Source: Clostridia bacterium (GTDB lineage: Bacteria; Bacillota; Clostridia; Oscillospirales; Acutalibacteraceae). From it: a DNA stretch of 64,000 nucleotides. The notes below the pieces were generated by a model that saw only the letters and a program-made list of their open reading frames with translations, was not told the origin of the DNA and searched no databases. Position numbers and translations under genes: made by a program. The stretch is from contig JAFYVE010000055.1 of the NCBI GenBank assembly GCA_017549285.1, positions 1 to 64,000 on the forward strand, read 5' to 3'. How positions within the stretch are numbered: position 1 is the stretch's first letter; each line of letters starts with the position of its first letter. Shown piece after piece: positions 26,432 through 35,979 of this stretch.

Positions 26432-27208
26432 ATGGATAACAGATATGCAGTTTTCCTTGACATTGACAACACTCTGATGTCAGGCGGAAAAATACCCGAA
26501 AAGAATATTGAAGCTATAAAAAAGGCCCGTGAACAGGGCAATTTTGTGTTTGTAAACACGGCACGTTCATATGCTTTTATACCTGAAATACTAAAAGACG
26601 ATGAACTTCTTGACGGTTATGTTGCGGGAATCGGCACCGATTTAAGACTCAACGGAAAACAGATATTCAGCTGTCCCCTGACACGTGAAGAACTGAAATT
26701 CATCGGTTCACTTTTTATAAATGACACACGTGAAGTGGCATTTGAAGGCGAAGAAAAAATGATATGGATAAACCCCGAACCCAGACGGGGTCAGGTTGAA
26801 TATTATCTCAATTCACCCGATGATTTTGACACTGTATATAAAGATTTCAGGATTTCAAAGCTCTATATCAACGGGCAGTTAACAGAAAAAGAAAAAGAAA
26901 TTCTCTCTGAAGATTACATAGTCTATCAGCACGAAAACTATGCCGAATTTGTTAAAAAGGGTTACGGCAAAGCTGTGGGAATGAAGATGATGACAGAGAA
27001 TCTCGGAATACCGAAAGAAAACTGTATTGCTATGGGTGACAGCGCAAATGACACCGATATGCTGCTTGAGGCTGGTATTTCGGTTGCTATGGGCAACGCA
27101 ATACCCGAAATAAAAAAACTAAGCACCTACACATCCTGCGATGCTGCCGACGGCGGTGTTGCAGATGCACTTCAGAAATTTGTTCTAAAAGAAACAGTAA
27201 CAGTATGA
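26432..27208 (+). CDS. HAD-superfamily phosphatase, Cof/IIB type
   Basis: 258 residues. Motif I is FLDIDNTLMSGG with both Asp residues, motif II is FVNTARS, and the C-terminal motif is AMGDSANDTDML. A IIB-type cap lies between. These enzymes dephosphorylate sugar phosphates, nucleotides or flavin precursors; the substrate cannot be read from sequence. It is the last gene of the operon, followed by a terminator. Confidence 0.92.
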   Translation: MDNRYAVFLDIDNTLMSGGKIPEKNIEAIKKAREQGNFVFVNTARSYAFIPEILKDDELLDGYVAGIGTDLRLNGKQIFSCPLTREELKFIGSLFINDTREVAFEGEEKMIWINPEPRRGQVEYYLNSPDDFDTVYKDFRISKLYINGQLTEKEKEILSEDYIVYQHENYAEFVKKGYGKAVGMKMMTENLGIPKENCIAMGDSANDTDMLLEAGISVAMGNAIPEIKKLSTYTSCDAADGGVADALQKFVLKETVTV

Positions 27209-27213
27209 TACAG

Positions 27214-27244
27214 AAAAGCAGTCCACATGGACTGCTTTTTTTGT
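27214..27244 (+). terminator. Rho-independent terminator of the metA operon
   Basis: A stem of at least eight pairs (27218-27225 with 27228-27235), extended by A-T pairs, is followed by a run of T residues. Confidence 0.9.
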
Positions 27245-27455
27245 TTGATAAATCAGAATTTGTCGAGGTGCCCTCGACAAATTAATGAGTAATTAGTAAT
27301 GATTAATGAGTAATGATGGAAAGGGCTACGCCCTTTAACCCATTATTATAGAGCGAAGCGGAACATAAGTCGCTTGCGACTTCTGACATTGCTCATTGCT
27401 CACTACTCATTATTCTTATTTTTGTCGGCAACAGCCCGACAAATTATTGTTTACA
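27241..27455. repeat. MITE-like intergenic repeat, copy 2
   Basis: The left end carries AAATCAGAATTTGTCG (27250-27265), the reverse complement of the end shared by the other copies, within a hairpin TTGTCGAGG/CCTCGACAA. The right end carries CCCGACAAATTATTGTTTAC (27435-27454). In between are repeated ATGAGTAATTAGTAATG-type segments facing CTCATTGCTCACTACTCATT (a broken inverted repeat). It covers the 242-bp gap between two convergent genes and reaches into the stop codon of the HAD gene on the minus strand. Confidence 0.65.
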
Positions 27456-28011
27456 GCAGTTTTCTCACGCTGTCATTACTCTCAAACAGCACCGGAGTGA
27501 TACCGATTGTTTCAAGACCGTCGATATTGACTGCGTTATCATCTATCATATAAATTTCATCGAATTCACATTCAAAACGGGATACGCAATATTTGTAAAT
27601 CTCTTTATCGGGTTTTGCCATACCGATATTACACGAAATAACCATTTCATCAAAAAGACGGGTAAGATTATACTTTTCAAACAATGACTCAACAAAGCCT
27701 TTTGATGCATTTGAAAGAAGAGCTACGGTGGCTGTTTCCCTGATTTTTTCAATCAGGGAAACAAGCTCCTCATTGAGTTTTACAAATGACTGCCAATCAT
27801 CATAAACCGTCTGTGCGGTGACGTTGAAATACTCTGCGATGCTGGTTATCAGTTCATCATAAGTTATCTGACCGAGGTCTGCAGGAACAAAAAGTTTTTC
27901 TTTGATTGAGGCAACATCATCACCGTCTTTTGCATATTTTCTTACAATACGGGGGCCGATTTCTCCGAAGATAACACCGAAACAATCAAATATAACAAGT
28001 CTTTTTTTCAT
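27451..28011 (-). CDS. HAD-superfamily hydrolase, subclass IA
   Basis: 186 residues. The nucleophile Asp is in VIFDCFGVIFG, motif II is ALLSNASKGF, the Lys is in GMAKPDKEIY, and the acidic pair is MIDDNAVNIDG. The second Asp of the phosphatase DxD motif is replaced by Phe (DCF), as in dehalogenase-like members, so phosphatase activity is not certain. The stop codon lies at the edge of the MITE-like repeat. It is the third gene after GH51 and the small Cys-rich protein (7-bp gap). Confidence 0.85.
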   Translation of the reverse strand: MKKRLVIFDCFGVIFGEIGPRIVRKYAKDGDDVASIKEKLFVPADLGQITYDELITSIAEYFNVTAQTVYDDWQSFVKLNEELVSLIEKIRETATVALLSNASKGFVESLFEKYNLTRLFDEMVISCNIGMAKPDKEIYKYCVSRFECEFDEIYMIDDNAVNIDGLETIGITPVLFESNDSVRKLL

Positions 28012-28018
28012 AAATCAT

Positions 28019-28276
28019 TTACCATTTTCTCATTTTACTATCAGGACATTTCTTATTTTTAAAAGCTGCCCTGAATTCAACATAACAACCGCATTTAACA
28101 CACGTTCCGCTTATAAGATTATCGCAGTTTTTGCATATTTCAAGCCTTTTTTTATACATTTCTTCATCGCATTTTTCTTCGGGTTTTATTTTGTTTATAT
28201 AAGCGACAACCGTTTCGTGGTTGTTTTTATCTCCGCTTTCAAGAAGCAGACATCTTTTACATTCCCTTATTTCCAT
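28019..28276 (-). CDS. Small Cys-rich (zinc-ribbon-like) protein, DUF6171-like
   Basis: 85 residues with four CxxC-type or single-Cys motifs: CKRCLLL, ICKNCDN, GTCVKCGCYV and a late CPD. This spacing suggests two metal-binding knuckles. The pattern IKPEEKCDEEMYKKRLEICK resembles DUF6171 proteins of Clostridia; the assignment is by eye. The start overlaps the GH51 stop by one base (TAATG), so translation is coupled. Function unknown. Confidence 0.75.
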   Translation of the reverse strand: MEIRECKRCLLLESGDKNNHETVVAYINKIKPEEKCDEEMYKKRLEICKNCDNLISGTCVKCGCYVEFRAAFKNKKCPDSKMRKW

Positions 28277-29754
28277 TATCTTTCAATAACGAATTTAACA
28301 ACACTGCAGGCAGGAATTGTTGCAATAAATCCGTCAGAAGTAAGTTCAAAAGCGGTGAATTCTTCTGTTTTTACAACATCTTTGTTTTCAAATGTGTTAT
28401 GGGCATCCATTCTGCCTGTAACGATTTCTGCTTTTATAGATTTAACTTCAGAATCAGCTATCTGACACTTGATTTCCTTTGCTTTGTCAAGGCAGACATT
28501 TACAACTGTTGAATAAATAACACCGTTTTCGTCCATAGATGCACTTTCTACGAGTTCAGGCATTTTAAGACCTTCTGCTTCAAGTGTTTCTGTTGTAATG
28601 AATGAGCCGAGAAGTGTATTTTTCTGATGATCCTTATACATCTTAAAAATATGATATGTAGGCGTCAGAAGCATATCTTCACCGTCTGTAAGGATAACTG
28701 ATTGCAGAACATTGACTGTCTGGGCAATATTTGCCATTCTGATACGGTCTGAATGCTTATTGAAAATGTTCAGTGTAAGACCTGCAACAACAGCATCTCT
28801 CATTGTATTCTGCTGATAAAGGAATCCGGGATTTGTGCCCTCTTCAACATCAAACCAGGTGCCCCATTCGTCAACAATAAGGTCTGTTCTGTGTGCAGGG
28901 TCATGCTTATTCATAACTTCAATATGACGGGTGATAATTTCATCTATTTTATATGCTGTTGTAACTGTGACGTAATACATATCTTCATCGAATACAGTCG
29001 CAGCACCTCTGCCTCCCCATCCACGGGGAACAGTATAATAGTGAAGTGAAATACCCTGTATGTGATGTTTTGCTCTCCACATTACCTTATCTGTCCAATG
29101 ATAATCTTCGGAATTAGGACCGCAACAGACTCTGTAAATTCTGTTGTTCTTGTCATAATCTCTTACATATGTATTATATCTGAGATATTCCTGAGCATAG
29201 TCTTCGGGAAGGAAATTGCCTCCGCAACCCCAGTTTTCGTTACCGACACCGAAATACTTAACAACCCACGGCTTCTCTCTTCCGTTGGCTTTTCTGAGCT
29301 CTGCCATAGGTGAAACACCGTCAAATGTCATATATTCAACCCATTCGCTCATTTCCTGAACAGTACCTGAACCGACATTACCGTTAATATACGGGTCGCA
29401 GCCGAGCTGTTCACACAGTTCAAAGAATTCGTGTGTGCCGAAGCTGTTGTCTTCAACAACACCGCCCCAATGGGTGTTAATCATCTTTTTTCTGTTTTCG
29501 GGAGCACCGATACCGTCTTTCCAATGATATTCGTCTGCAAAACATCCGCCGGGCCAACGGAGTACGGGGATTCCCATTTCTTTGAGAGCCTCTACAACGT
29601 CTGTTCTCATTCCGTTGACATTGGGAATGGAAGAATCCTTGCCGACAAAAAGACCACCGTAAATACATCTGCCCAGATGTTCTGAAAAATGGCCGTAGAT
29701 ATCCTTGCTGATTGTTGAAATTTTATGATTCGGATTGATAAGATATTTTTCCAT
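28276..29754 (-). CDS. Alpha-L-arabinofuranosidase, glycoside hydrolase family 51
   Basis: 492 residues with no signal peptide, so intracellular. The GH51 barrel starts with [18 protein letters not shown] and [18 protein letters not shown]. The acid/base Glu173 is in [11 protein letters not shown], and the nucleophile Glu296 is in IVDEWGTWF. The C-terminal beta-domain follows. The enzyme releases arabinose from imported arabino-oligosaccharides. The length is normal. It leads an operon with a Cys-rich protein and a HAD hydrolase; its promoter lies at 29776-29804. Confidence 0.95.
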   Translation of the reverse strand: MEKYLINPNHKISTISKDIYGHFSEHLGRCIYGGLFVGKDSSIPNVNGMRTDVVEALKEMGIPVLRWPGGCFADEYHWKDGIGAPENRKKMINTHWGGVVEDNSFGTHEFFELCEQLGCDPYINGNVGSGTVQEMSEWVEYMTFDGVSPMAELRKANGREKPWVVKYFGVGNENWGCGGNFLPEDYAQEYLRYNTYVRDYDKNNRIYRVCCGPNSEDYHWTDKVMWRAKHHIQGISLHYYTVPRGWGGRGAATVFDEDMYYVTVTTAYKIDEIITRHIEVMNKHDPAHRTDLIVDEWGTWFDVEEGTNPGFLYQQNTMRDAVVAGLTLNIFNKHSDRIRMANIAQTVNVLQSVILTDGEDMLLTPTYHIFKMYKDHQKNTLLGSFITTETLEAEGLKMPELVESASMDENGVIYSTVVNVCLDKAKEIKCQIADSEVKSIKAEIVTGRMDAHNTFENKDVVKTEEFTAFELTSDGFIATIPACSVVKFVIER

Positions 29755-29775
29755 AGCGATACCACCTTTTATGTT

Positions 29776-29804
29776 AATATAACATATTCAATTCTGTTTT
29801 TCAA
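29776..29804 (-). promoter_or_regulatory. Promoter of the GH51 operon
   Basis: On the minus strand, TTGAAA (29799-29804) and TATATT (29776-29781) are separated by 17 bp. Confidence 0.75.
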
Positions 29805-29822
29805 TTAATTTATTAATTTATG

Positions 29823-29851
29823 TTGCAATTATTTATTATATCTTGTATAAT
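29823..29851 (+). promoter_or_regulatory. Promoter of the GtrA-like/Fe-ADH operon
   Basis: TTGCAA (29823-29828) and TATAAT (29846-29851) are separated by 17 bp. It is divergent from the GH51 promoter. Confidence 0.8.
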
Positions 29852-29883
29852 ATACCAAAATAATTATTTATGGAGTGATTACT

Positions 29884-30429
29884 TTGGCAAAACTCGCAGA
29901 CATTGACAACAAGGCTGCTGAAAAAGGTTCTCTTCTTGTAACCGTATGGCAGTTCGTAAAATTCATTGTGGTAAGTCTTCTTGCTATGATCGTTCAGTTC
30001 GCACTTCTGAACACTCTTCAGCTCATCCCCGCAATCAAAGACCTTTACACAGTTGATTTTGCATGGTGGGTATTTATTTATCCCGTAGCGGTAGGCGGTC
30101 TCGGCTACTTCATCGTAAGCAACGTTGCAAACATCATCGCTCAGATTGTTGCTTTCTTCGTAAACAAGGAAAAGACATTCAATTCAGGGGCAAATGTAGC
30201 TGTTGCTCTTCCCATCTACATCGTTTTCACAATCGGTCTTATCCTCTTCTCAGCATGGCTCAACCCCACACTCAAAGACCTTTTCCTCGGCTTTGAATGG
30301 TGCAACGAAACTGCAGCAAAGAACATTGCAACAATGATTTGCTCAGCTCTTCAGTTCTTCCTTTACTTCCCTGTTGACAAGATTCTCTTCCACAAGAAAA
30401 AGGAAGAAAAGACAGAAGAAGCAAAATAA
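29884..30429 (+). CDS. GtrA-like membrane protein
   Basis: About 181 residues with four main hydrophobic helices. QFVKFIVVSLLAMIVQFALL and NIIAQIVAFFVNKEKTFNSG fit the GtrA family (PF04138), whose members are thought to move undecaprenyl-linked sugars or to help cell-surface glycosylation. The tail is highly charged (HKKKEEKTEEAK). Start: GGAG lies 8 nt before a TTG at 29884; the GTG at 29875 overlaps the site. The next gene, Fe-ADH, follows by 24 bp; the functional link is unclear. Confidence 0.8.
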   Translation: MAKLADIDNKAAEKGSLLVTVWQFVKFIVVSLLAMIVQFALLNTLQLIPAIKDLYTVDFAWWVFIYPVAVGGLGYFIVSNVANIIAQIVAFFVNKEKTFNSGANVAVALPIYIVFTIGLILFSAWLNPTLKDLFLGFEWCNETAAKNIATMICSALQFFLYFPVDKILFHKKKEEKTEEAK

Positions 30430-30453
30430 TTCATTTTTTGCGGAGGTATTACT

Positions 30454-31665
30454 ATGAACAGAAAAATGTATGAGGCATACTGCAGAACATATCAGAATGT
30501 CATGAAAATGGCAACAGGTGTTCTTGACTGGACAGAGCCTCAGCTTATAAAGGGTGCAGGTGCAGTAACAAAACTGCCTAAGGTTATCAAAGAACTCGGC
30601 TACAACAATGTTCTTGTTGTTACAGATAAAGGTCTTATGGGGCTGCATCTTCTTGATTCAATGTTTGAAGAACTCAAGAATAATGACATCGCATACGTAG
30701 TTTATGACGGTGTTCAGCCCAATCCCACAATCGACAACATTGAAGATGCAAGAAATCTTTATCTCGGCAACGGCTGTCAGGCAATCATCGCATTCGGCGG
30801 CGGCTCACCTATGGACTGTGCAAAGGCTTGCGGTGCAAGAATTGCAAGACCCAACACAGAAATCCCCAAGATGCGCGGTGTCCTCAAAGTTATCAAGAAG
30901 ATTCCCACTCTTTTCGCAGTTCCCACAACAGCAGGTACAGGCTCAGAAGCTACACTTGCAGCTGTTGTTTCAAACCCCAAAACACACGAAAAGAATGCTA
31001 TCAATGACCCTGTACTCCGTCCGAAATATGCAGTTCTTGACCCCTCACTCACACTTGGTCTTCCCCCTCACATCACATCAACAACAGGTATGGATGCTCT
31101 TACTCATGCAGTTGAAGCTTACATAGGTAACAGCAACACAGCCGATACTGAAGAAAAAGCAAGAATGGCAACAAAGATGATTTTTGCCAACCTTGAAACA
31201 GCTTACAAGGACGGCAAGAATGTTGAAGCAAGAGAAAACATGCTTCTTGCATCATACTATGCAGGTGTTGCATTCACAAGAGCATATGTAGGTTATGTTC
31301 ATGCAATCGCACACAACCTCGGCGGTATGTACGGTATTCCTCACGGCCTTGCAAATGCTGTTATTCTCCCCTATGTTCTTGATTACTATGGTGAATCAGC
31401 ATACAAGCGTCTTGCTGAGCTTGCTGAAGTTGCAGGTCTTGACTGTGCAGGTAAATCAGACGAAGAAAAGGCAAAGATGTTTATTGCTGAAATCAGAAGA
31501 ATGAACAAGGATATGAACATCCCCGAAAAGTTTGACCAGATCAAAGAGTCAGACATTTCACTCATCGCTGACAGAGCACTCAAGGAAGGTAATCCCCTTT
31601 ATCCCGTTCCCAAGATTATGGACAAGGAAGAGTGCGTAGCTATTATCAGACAGCTTATGGCTTAA
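30454..31665 (+). CDS. Iron-containing alcohol dehydrogenase
   Basis: 403 residues of the type III alcohol dehydrogenase family. The NAD(P)-binding region is AIIAFGGGSPMDCAKACG and VPTTAGTGSEAT. Metal-binding residues lie in TGMDALTHAVEAY and in YVHAIAHNLGGMYGIPHG. It would reduce aldehydes to alcohols during fermentation or act on a diol; the substrate is unknown. GGAGG lies before the ATG. It ends at a GNRA-loop terminator. Confidence 0.93.
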   Translation: MNRKMYEAYCRTYQNVMKMATGVLDWTEPQLIKGAGAVTKLPKVIKELGYNNVLVVTDKGLMGLHLLDSMFEELKNNDIAYVVYDGVQPNPTIDNIEDARNLYLGNGCQAIIAFGGGSPMDCAKACGARIARPNTEIPKMRGVLKVIKKIPTLFAVPTTAGTGSEATLAAVVSNPKTHEKNAINDPVLRPKYAVLDPSLTLGLPPHITSTTGMDALTHAVEAYIGNSNTADTEEKARMATKMIFANLETAYKDGKNVEARENMLLASYYAGVAFTRAYVGYVHAIAHNLGGMYGIPHGLANAVILPYVLDYYGESAYKRLAELAEVAGLDCAGKSDEEKAKMFIAEIRRMNKDMNIPEKFDQIKESDISLIADRALKEGNPLYPVPKIMDKEECVAIIRQLMA

Positions 31666-31673
31666 ACCAAACA

Positions 31674-31712
31674 TAAAAAAAGGACTGAGAAATCAGTCCT
31701 TTTAATTTTTTA
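31674..31712. terminator. Bidirectional terminator between Fe-ADH and the MFS carrier
   Basis: An 8-bp stem (31681-31688 with 31693-31700) has a GAAA loop, an A-run on the left and T-rich sequence on the right, serving the two convergent genes. Confidence 0.9.
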
Positions 31713-34049
31713 TTTTTTTATTCTGAGCTTACGCTGAGCTTTCTTATTCTCGGCATCGGCTTTTTGTTCTGCGGCAAGACGAAGTCTTTCCTCTTCTGCA
31801 GCAGCACGAGCAGCTGTGAGCTCCTCTACGGCATCATCATAGCCTGAAATGATTTTATCAAGCTCTTCATAGCCTTCGGCAAGATTCACGGTTCTGAGGG
31901 CTGTCAGATAAGGTCTTGCAACCTTTATATAAATATTCTGCTGCTTATTTGCCTTTTTCATTGCCTTACGGCGGATTTTCTGATTTTCGGGTGTATCATC
32001 AGGAAGATTATAAGCATCCTCAATAATTTGTCTGTCAAAGAAGATTTTTCCGTCAGGGTAATATCTGAATGCGCGTCGGGCACTTTTGCTGAGCTCTTTT
32101 GCATTACCGATTTCCTGTCTGCGCCATCTTTTTTCTTCTTTATTGGACGACTCAGGAAGAGCATATGCAAGCTTTATGATTTCATCTCTTACAGTATAAA
32201 AGCTTTCGCTGCCTGCATTGACAATCTTTCTTGCAATTTCAAGCTGTTTTTTACCGAAATCGGTTGAAAATCTGTTGATTTCAAAATTGACAAACTCTGC
32301 AATCTCGATTTCCTCGTTAAAATCCTCTGCTTCCCGTATCTGCTGACGGAGTTCACGTATTTTCGCGAGTCTTTCGTCTTTTTCCTCCTGTGTATTTTTA
32401 GGCATAAGCTTTGCGCGTTTAAGTTCTGCCTTCGGAGGCACAACCTTTTCTTTGCCTGCATATTCGTATGCCTTCATAACGGCTTCACAGCCCTCGATAT
32501 AATTTTCACACTCTTTATTTTCAGCATCACGGTCCTCAACCATTGTTCTGAGTCTGATGACACGTATCATTGACTTCTGCCCTGTTTCGCTGACATCATA
32601 GAAGAGCCACGGAATAACGTCAAGTGCTGCACCGAGAACGGAAATTGTAATAAGAACATCAAGCATACTGTAAAGAACGCAGTTCGGATTCTTTGTCTGC
32701 TGATCATTCGGAAGATCAGGATTATAGTCAAGATAAACATCAAGAACCGAATAGTCACTGCCGTCATAACCGCATTTTTTATAGACCCATGGAAGGAAAA
32801 GACCCGTTGCCATACCAACGGCACCGTTTGCATAGGTTGAAACAAGACCGAATGAACCGTCAATACGTTCGCCTATCAGATACTGCTGAGTGTCACGCAT
32901 ATCAGATTCAATCGCTTTATCGATAACCTCAGCACAGTCAATAAATCTGTTTATGTAGTTTATTATAAACAGGAATACAATTGCAAATTTCGTTTTATAT
33001 GTAAACCCTATTCCGGCTATCAGGAATACCTGCATAATATTTTTGAAAACCTTGATATTCTTCTTGCCAAATTTTTTTATCATTTGCGGAGCAAAAATCA
33101 TAGCCCACAGCTGTGCATTATGGCAAAGTGTATTGAGAATACCGTATGTTGTACTCTTCATTACATGTGCACGGTAAACAAGCATATCCCATACATTACC
33201 CTTTGCACCTTCAAGGAAGTCATTCCACGCATCAAAGCATTTTATCCAGAAAATCCTGTTCTTTGTAACACTAACCAAAGAGTTCATAAAACTCATATTT
33301 TCCATTCTGCTCTTAGGAATAACAAGTCTTTCCTTCGTGCCGTAGAAAGCAAACAGGATAAGCGGGGCAAAAATTGCAAGAGGAGTAAATGTTCCCCTGT
33401 AATAAGTCATTGTAAACTTGTTTGCATTGATGGGAAGCACATCAACCATCAGAGGCATATACACATTAAGCAGTGTCGGCGCAAAACTGTAAATAACAGA
33501 TGTGATTGACATTATCTTTGCACGTTCCTGAGTATTGGGTGTCATAACGTGCACCATATTTGTAACGCCTGTTATAAGCCAGCTTCTGACATACCCCTGA
33601 ATCTGTGCAAAAACAAACAGCACGGCAATCATTGCATATCTTGAAACACCGTCACGGAGCTGTTCATAAGGGAACCACAGACAGATAATATTCAGGAACA
33701 TAAGCGGTAATGCAAGTTTTATATAAACTCTGTATTTTCCGTGTTTACTTCTCAGATTATCAGTCAGCCACGCATTGACGGGTGCCTGAATGTATCCTAT
33801 AATCTGACATATATAGCTGACAATAAGCGATTCAGTATGCTGCATACCGAGAGTCTGCCCTGTAAAAGCATCACCAACACCGAATCCTATTGTAAACTGA
33901 ACAACAAAATACTGTGCAAGCCAGCCTATACTGAGCATAACAATTTCTCTGTAACAGACATACTCACCCGGCCTGGGATTGTTCCAGTAAAGCATTGCTT
34001 CCTGAAGCATCCCTTTTCCTTTTTCAACAAGCTCATTTACTTTTGACAT
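31710..34049 (-). CDS. MFS/GPH-type carrier with a long charged C-terminal region
   Basis: About 779 residues. The N-terminal about 530 residues contain about 12 TM helices in the MFS_2 (glycoside-pentoside-hexuronide) style (GYIQAPVNAWLTDNLRSKHG; GNVWDMLVYRAHVMKSTTYG). The remaining about 250 residues are soluble, strongly charged and helical (EEKDERLAKIRELRQQIREA; ELTAARAAAEEERLRLAAEQ), consistent with a coiled coil. Typical GPH carriers end after the last TM at 450-500 residues, so the tail is an extra part of unknown function. The ATG at 34049 has AAGGA 12 nt upstream; a TTG at 34061 touches that site. It is a single-gene unit and probably imports a sugar. Confidence 0.82.
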   Translation of the reverse strand: MSKVNELVEKGKGMLQEAMLYWNNPRPGEYVCYREIVMLSIGWLAQYFVVQFTIGFGVGDAFTGQTLGMQHTESLIVSYICQIIGYIQAPVNAWLTDNLRSKHGKYRVYIKLALPLMFLNIICLWFPYEQLRDGVSRYAMIAVLFVFAQIQGYVRSWLITGVTNMVHVMTPNTQERAKIMSITSVIYSFAPTLLNVYMPLMVDVLPINANKFTMTYYRGTFTPLAIFAPLILFAFYGTKERLVIPKSRMENMSFMNSLVSVTKNRIFWIKCFDAWNDFLEGAKGNVWDMLVYRAHVMKSTTYGILNTLCHNAQLWAMIFAPQMIKKFGKKNIKVFKNIMQVFLIAGIGFTYKTKFAIVFLFIINYINRFIDCAEVIDKAIESDMRDTQQYLIGERIDGSFGLVSTYANGAVGMATGLFLPWVYKKCGYDGSDYSVLDVYLDYNPDLPNDQQTKNPNCVLYSMLDVLITISVLGAALDVIPWLFYDVSETGQKSMIRVIRLRTMVEDRDAENKECENYIEGCEAVMKAYEYAGKEKVVPPKAELKRAKLMPKNTQEEKDERLAKIRELRQQIREAEDFNEEIEIAEFVNFEINRFSTDFGKKQLEIARKIVNAGSESFYTVRDEIIKLAYALPESSNKEEKRWRRQEIGNAKELSKSARRAFRYYPDGKIFFDRQIIEDAYNLPDDTPENQKIRRKAMKKANKQQNIYIKVARPYLTALRTVNLAEGYEELDKIISGYDDAVEELTAARAAAEEERLRLAAEQKADAENKKAQRKLRIKK

Positions 34050-34173
34050 ATATAAAATCAATCCTTAATATTCATATACAGTAATTTTAACATTTAAATA
34101 ATATCACTTCAATGCACACAACATACAAAAAAGATGTTTTCTTTTTGTTAACTATTTTATTTGTAAAATAGTG

Positions 34174-34202
34174 TTGTGCTGAGAAGAATTATGTTATATA
34201 AT
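34174..34202 (+). promoter_or_regulatory. Promoter of the two-component operon
   Basis: TTGTGC (34174-34179) and TATAAT (34197-34202) are separated by 17 bp. Confidence 0.7.
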
Positions 34203-34222
34203 AAAATAATGAGGTGGCACGG

Positions 34223-34888
34223 ATGCTTAAAATAATGATTGTTGATGACAATGAGAATACAAGAAAGCTTACAAGCACCGTACTTATGCAGAACGGCTAT
34301 GACACCGTGTGTGCATGTGACGGTGAAGAAGGTCTTGCACTTATGGACAAGGTTCACATTGACCTTATCATTCTCGATGTAATGATGCCGAAAATGAACG
34401 GCTTTGAATTCACAAGAACTCTGCGTGAATGCGGTTGGGAAACACCTATACTTATGGTTACGGCAAAAGAATCGCATACCGACAAAAAGGAAGGTTTCCT
34501 TGCAGGAACGGATGACTATATGGTAAAGCCTGTTGACGAGGAAGAAATGCTTCTTCGTATTGCGGCTCTTCTCAGACGTTCAAAAATTGCAAGCGAAAGA
34601 AAAATAACAATCGGCTCAACAGTCCTCAATCACGATTCTTTATCAGTAACCACTCCCGAAGGTACTGTTGAACTGCCTCAGAAAGAATTTATGCTTCTTT
34701 TTCAGCTTCTTTCATACAAAGATAAAATATTCACACGACGTCAGCTTATGGATGAAATATGGGATATGGATTCAGATACAGATGAAAGAACTGTTGATGT
34801 TCATATCAACAGACTGCGTGACAAATTCAAGAATAATCCCGATTTCAGCATAGTCACAATCAGAGGCCTCGGTTATAAAGCCACATAA
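34223..34888 (+). CDS. OmpR-family response regulator
   Basis: About 221 residues. The receiver domain (IMIVDDNENTRKLTSTVL) has the phosphorylated Asp52 in LIILDVMMPKMNGFEF, Thr in MVTAKES and Lys in VKPVDEEE. The winged-helix DNA-binding domain follows (KEFMLLFQLLSYKDKIFTRR; TVDVHINRLRDKF; TIRGLGYKA). Start: GAGG lies 8 nt before ATG 34223; the GTG at 34214 lies within the site. It is followed 11 bp later by its sensor kinase. Targets are unknown. Confidence 0.95.
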   Translation: MLKIMIVDDNENTRKLTSTVLMQNGYDTVCACDGEEGLALMDKVHIDLIILDVMMPKMNGFEFTRTLRECGWETPILMVTAKESHTDKKEGFLAGTDDYMVKPVDEEEMLLRIAALLRRSKIASERKITIGSTVLNHDSLSVTTPEGTVELPQKEFMLLFQLLSYKDKIFTRRQLMDEIWDMDSDTDERTVDVHINRLRDKFKNNPDFSIVTIRGLGYKAT

Positions 34889-34899
34889 GGAGCATTTTT

Positions 34900-35952
34900 A
34901 TGTTTAAAAACCTGTTCAGAAGAGACTGGGCATTCCACATTATCATTACTGTGGTTTTTTTCCTGATTCTTTTCACGTCAAGCGGTGCTACAATGCTTAC
35001 AATTCTTCTTATAAGAAGATTGTTCCCTCAGCTTTTCATTCAGCTCGCTCCCGTTTCACTTACATTTATAGCGTTCATTTCAAGTACAATAATCGGTACC
35101 GGTGTTTCTCTTTTTGTAACAAGACACTTTTTCAAGCCTCTTGACGGCATTATAAAGTCGCAGAAGAAAGTTGCAAACGGTGATTTCTCGGTAAAAGTAA
35201 CGCCACCCAAAAGCGACACAATCATAACAGACCTTGTAAAAGGCTTCAACTCAATGACAGAAGAACTGGGCAGTACAGAAATGTTCCGTAATGACTTCAT
35301 AAACAACTTCTCTCACGAATTTAAAACACCTATTGTATCAATAAAAGGCTTTGCAAAACAGCTTCAGAATGACGATCTGAGCGAAGCACAGAAAAAAGAA
35401 TATATAAACATTATTGTAAACGAATCAGACAGACTCGCATCAATGTCTTCAAACATTCTGCTTCTTACAAAATTTGAAAATCAGCAGATGGTTACAAATA
35501 AAACTCTTTTTGATCTTGATGAACAGATAAGAAACTGTATTCTTCTGCTTGAAAAGGACTGGAGCAGAAAAAATATTGAATTTGACCTTGAACTCGGAGA
35601 TGTAAGCTACTTTTCAAATGAAGAAATGCTATCTCACGTATGGCAGAATATTCTCAGTAACGCCATAAAATTCACTCCGGAAAACGGAATAATAAAAATA
35701 AAGTGCTATGCCGACGATTCCTTTGTAACCGTAAAAATCACAGATAACGGCATAGGAATGGATGACAGAACACAGAAACATATTTTTGATAAATTCTTTC
35801 AGGGTGACCCTTCACATAAAATCAACGGCAACGGGCTGGGGCTTCCTCTTGCAAAAAGAGTTGTGACTCTCTGCGGAGGAAAAATAACCGTAAAAAGTCA
35901 GGTCGGTAAAGGCACAACTTTCGTTATAAGACTGCCAAAAGAAAAAGCATAA
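34900..35952 (+). CDS. Sensor histidine kinase (HAMP, HisKA, HATPase)
   Basis: 350 residues. Two TM helices (about 10-36 and 48-75) enclose only a very short outer loop, so it probably senses the membrane or a partner protein. HAMP follows (LDGIIKSQKKVANGDFSVKV). The phospho-acceptor His139 is in NNFSHEFKTPIVSIKGFAK. The ATP-binding domain has the N box QNILSNAIKFTPE, DNGIGMD and GNGLGLPLAKRV. It is partner of the response regulator just upstream. Confidence 0.95.
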   Translation: MFKNLFRRDWAFHIIITVVFFLILFTSSGATMLTILLIRRLFPQLFIQLAPVSLTFIAFISSTIIGTGVSLFVTRHFFKPLDGIIKSQKKVANGDFSVKVTPPKSDTIITDLVKGFNSMTEELGSTEMFRNDFINNFSHEFKTPIVSIKGFAKQLQNDDLSEAQKKEYINIIVNESDRLASMSSNILLLTKFENQQMVTNKTLFDLDEQIRNCILLLEKDWSRKNIEFDLELGDVSYFSNEEMLSHVWQNILSNAIKFTPENGIIKIKCYADDSFVTVKITDNGIGMDDRTQKHIFDKFFQGDPSHKINGNGLGLPLAKRVVTLCGGKITVKSQVGKGTTFVIRLPKEKA

Positions 35953-35979
35953 CCTGCAGAATGCAGATTATGCCGTAAA

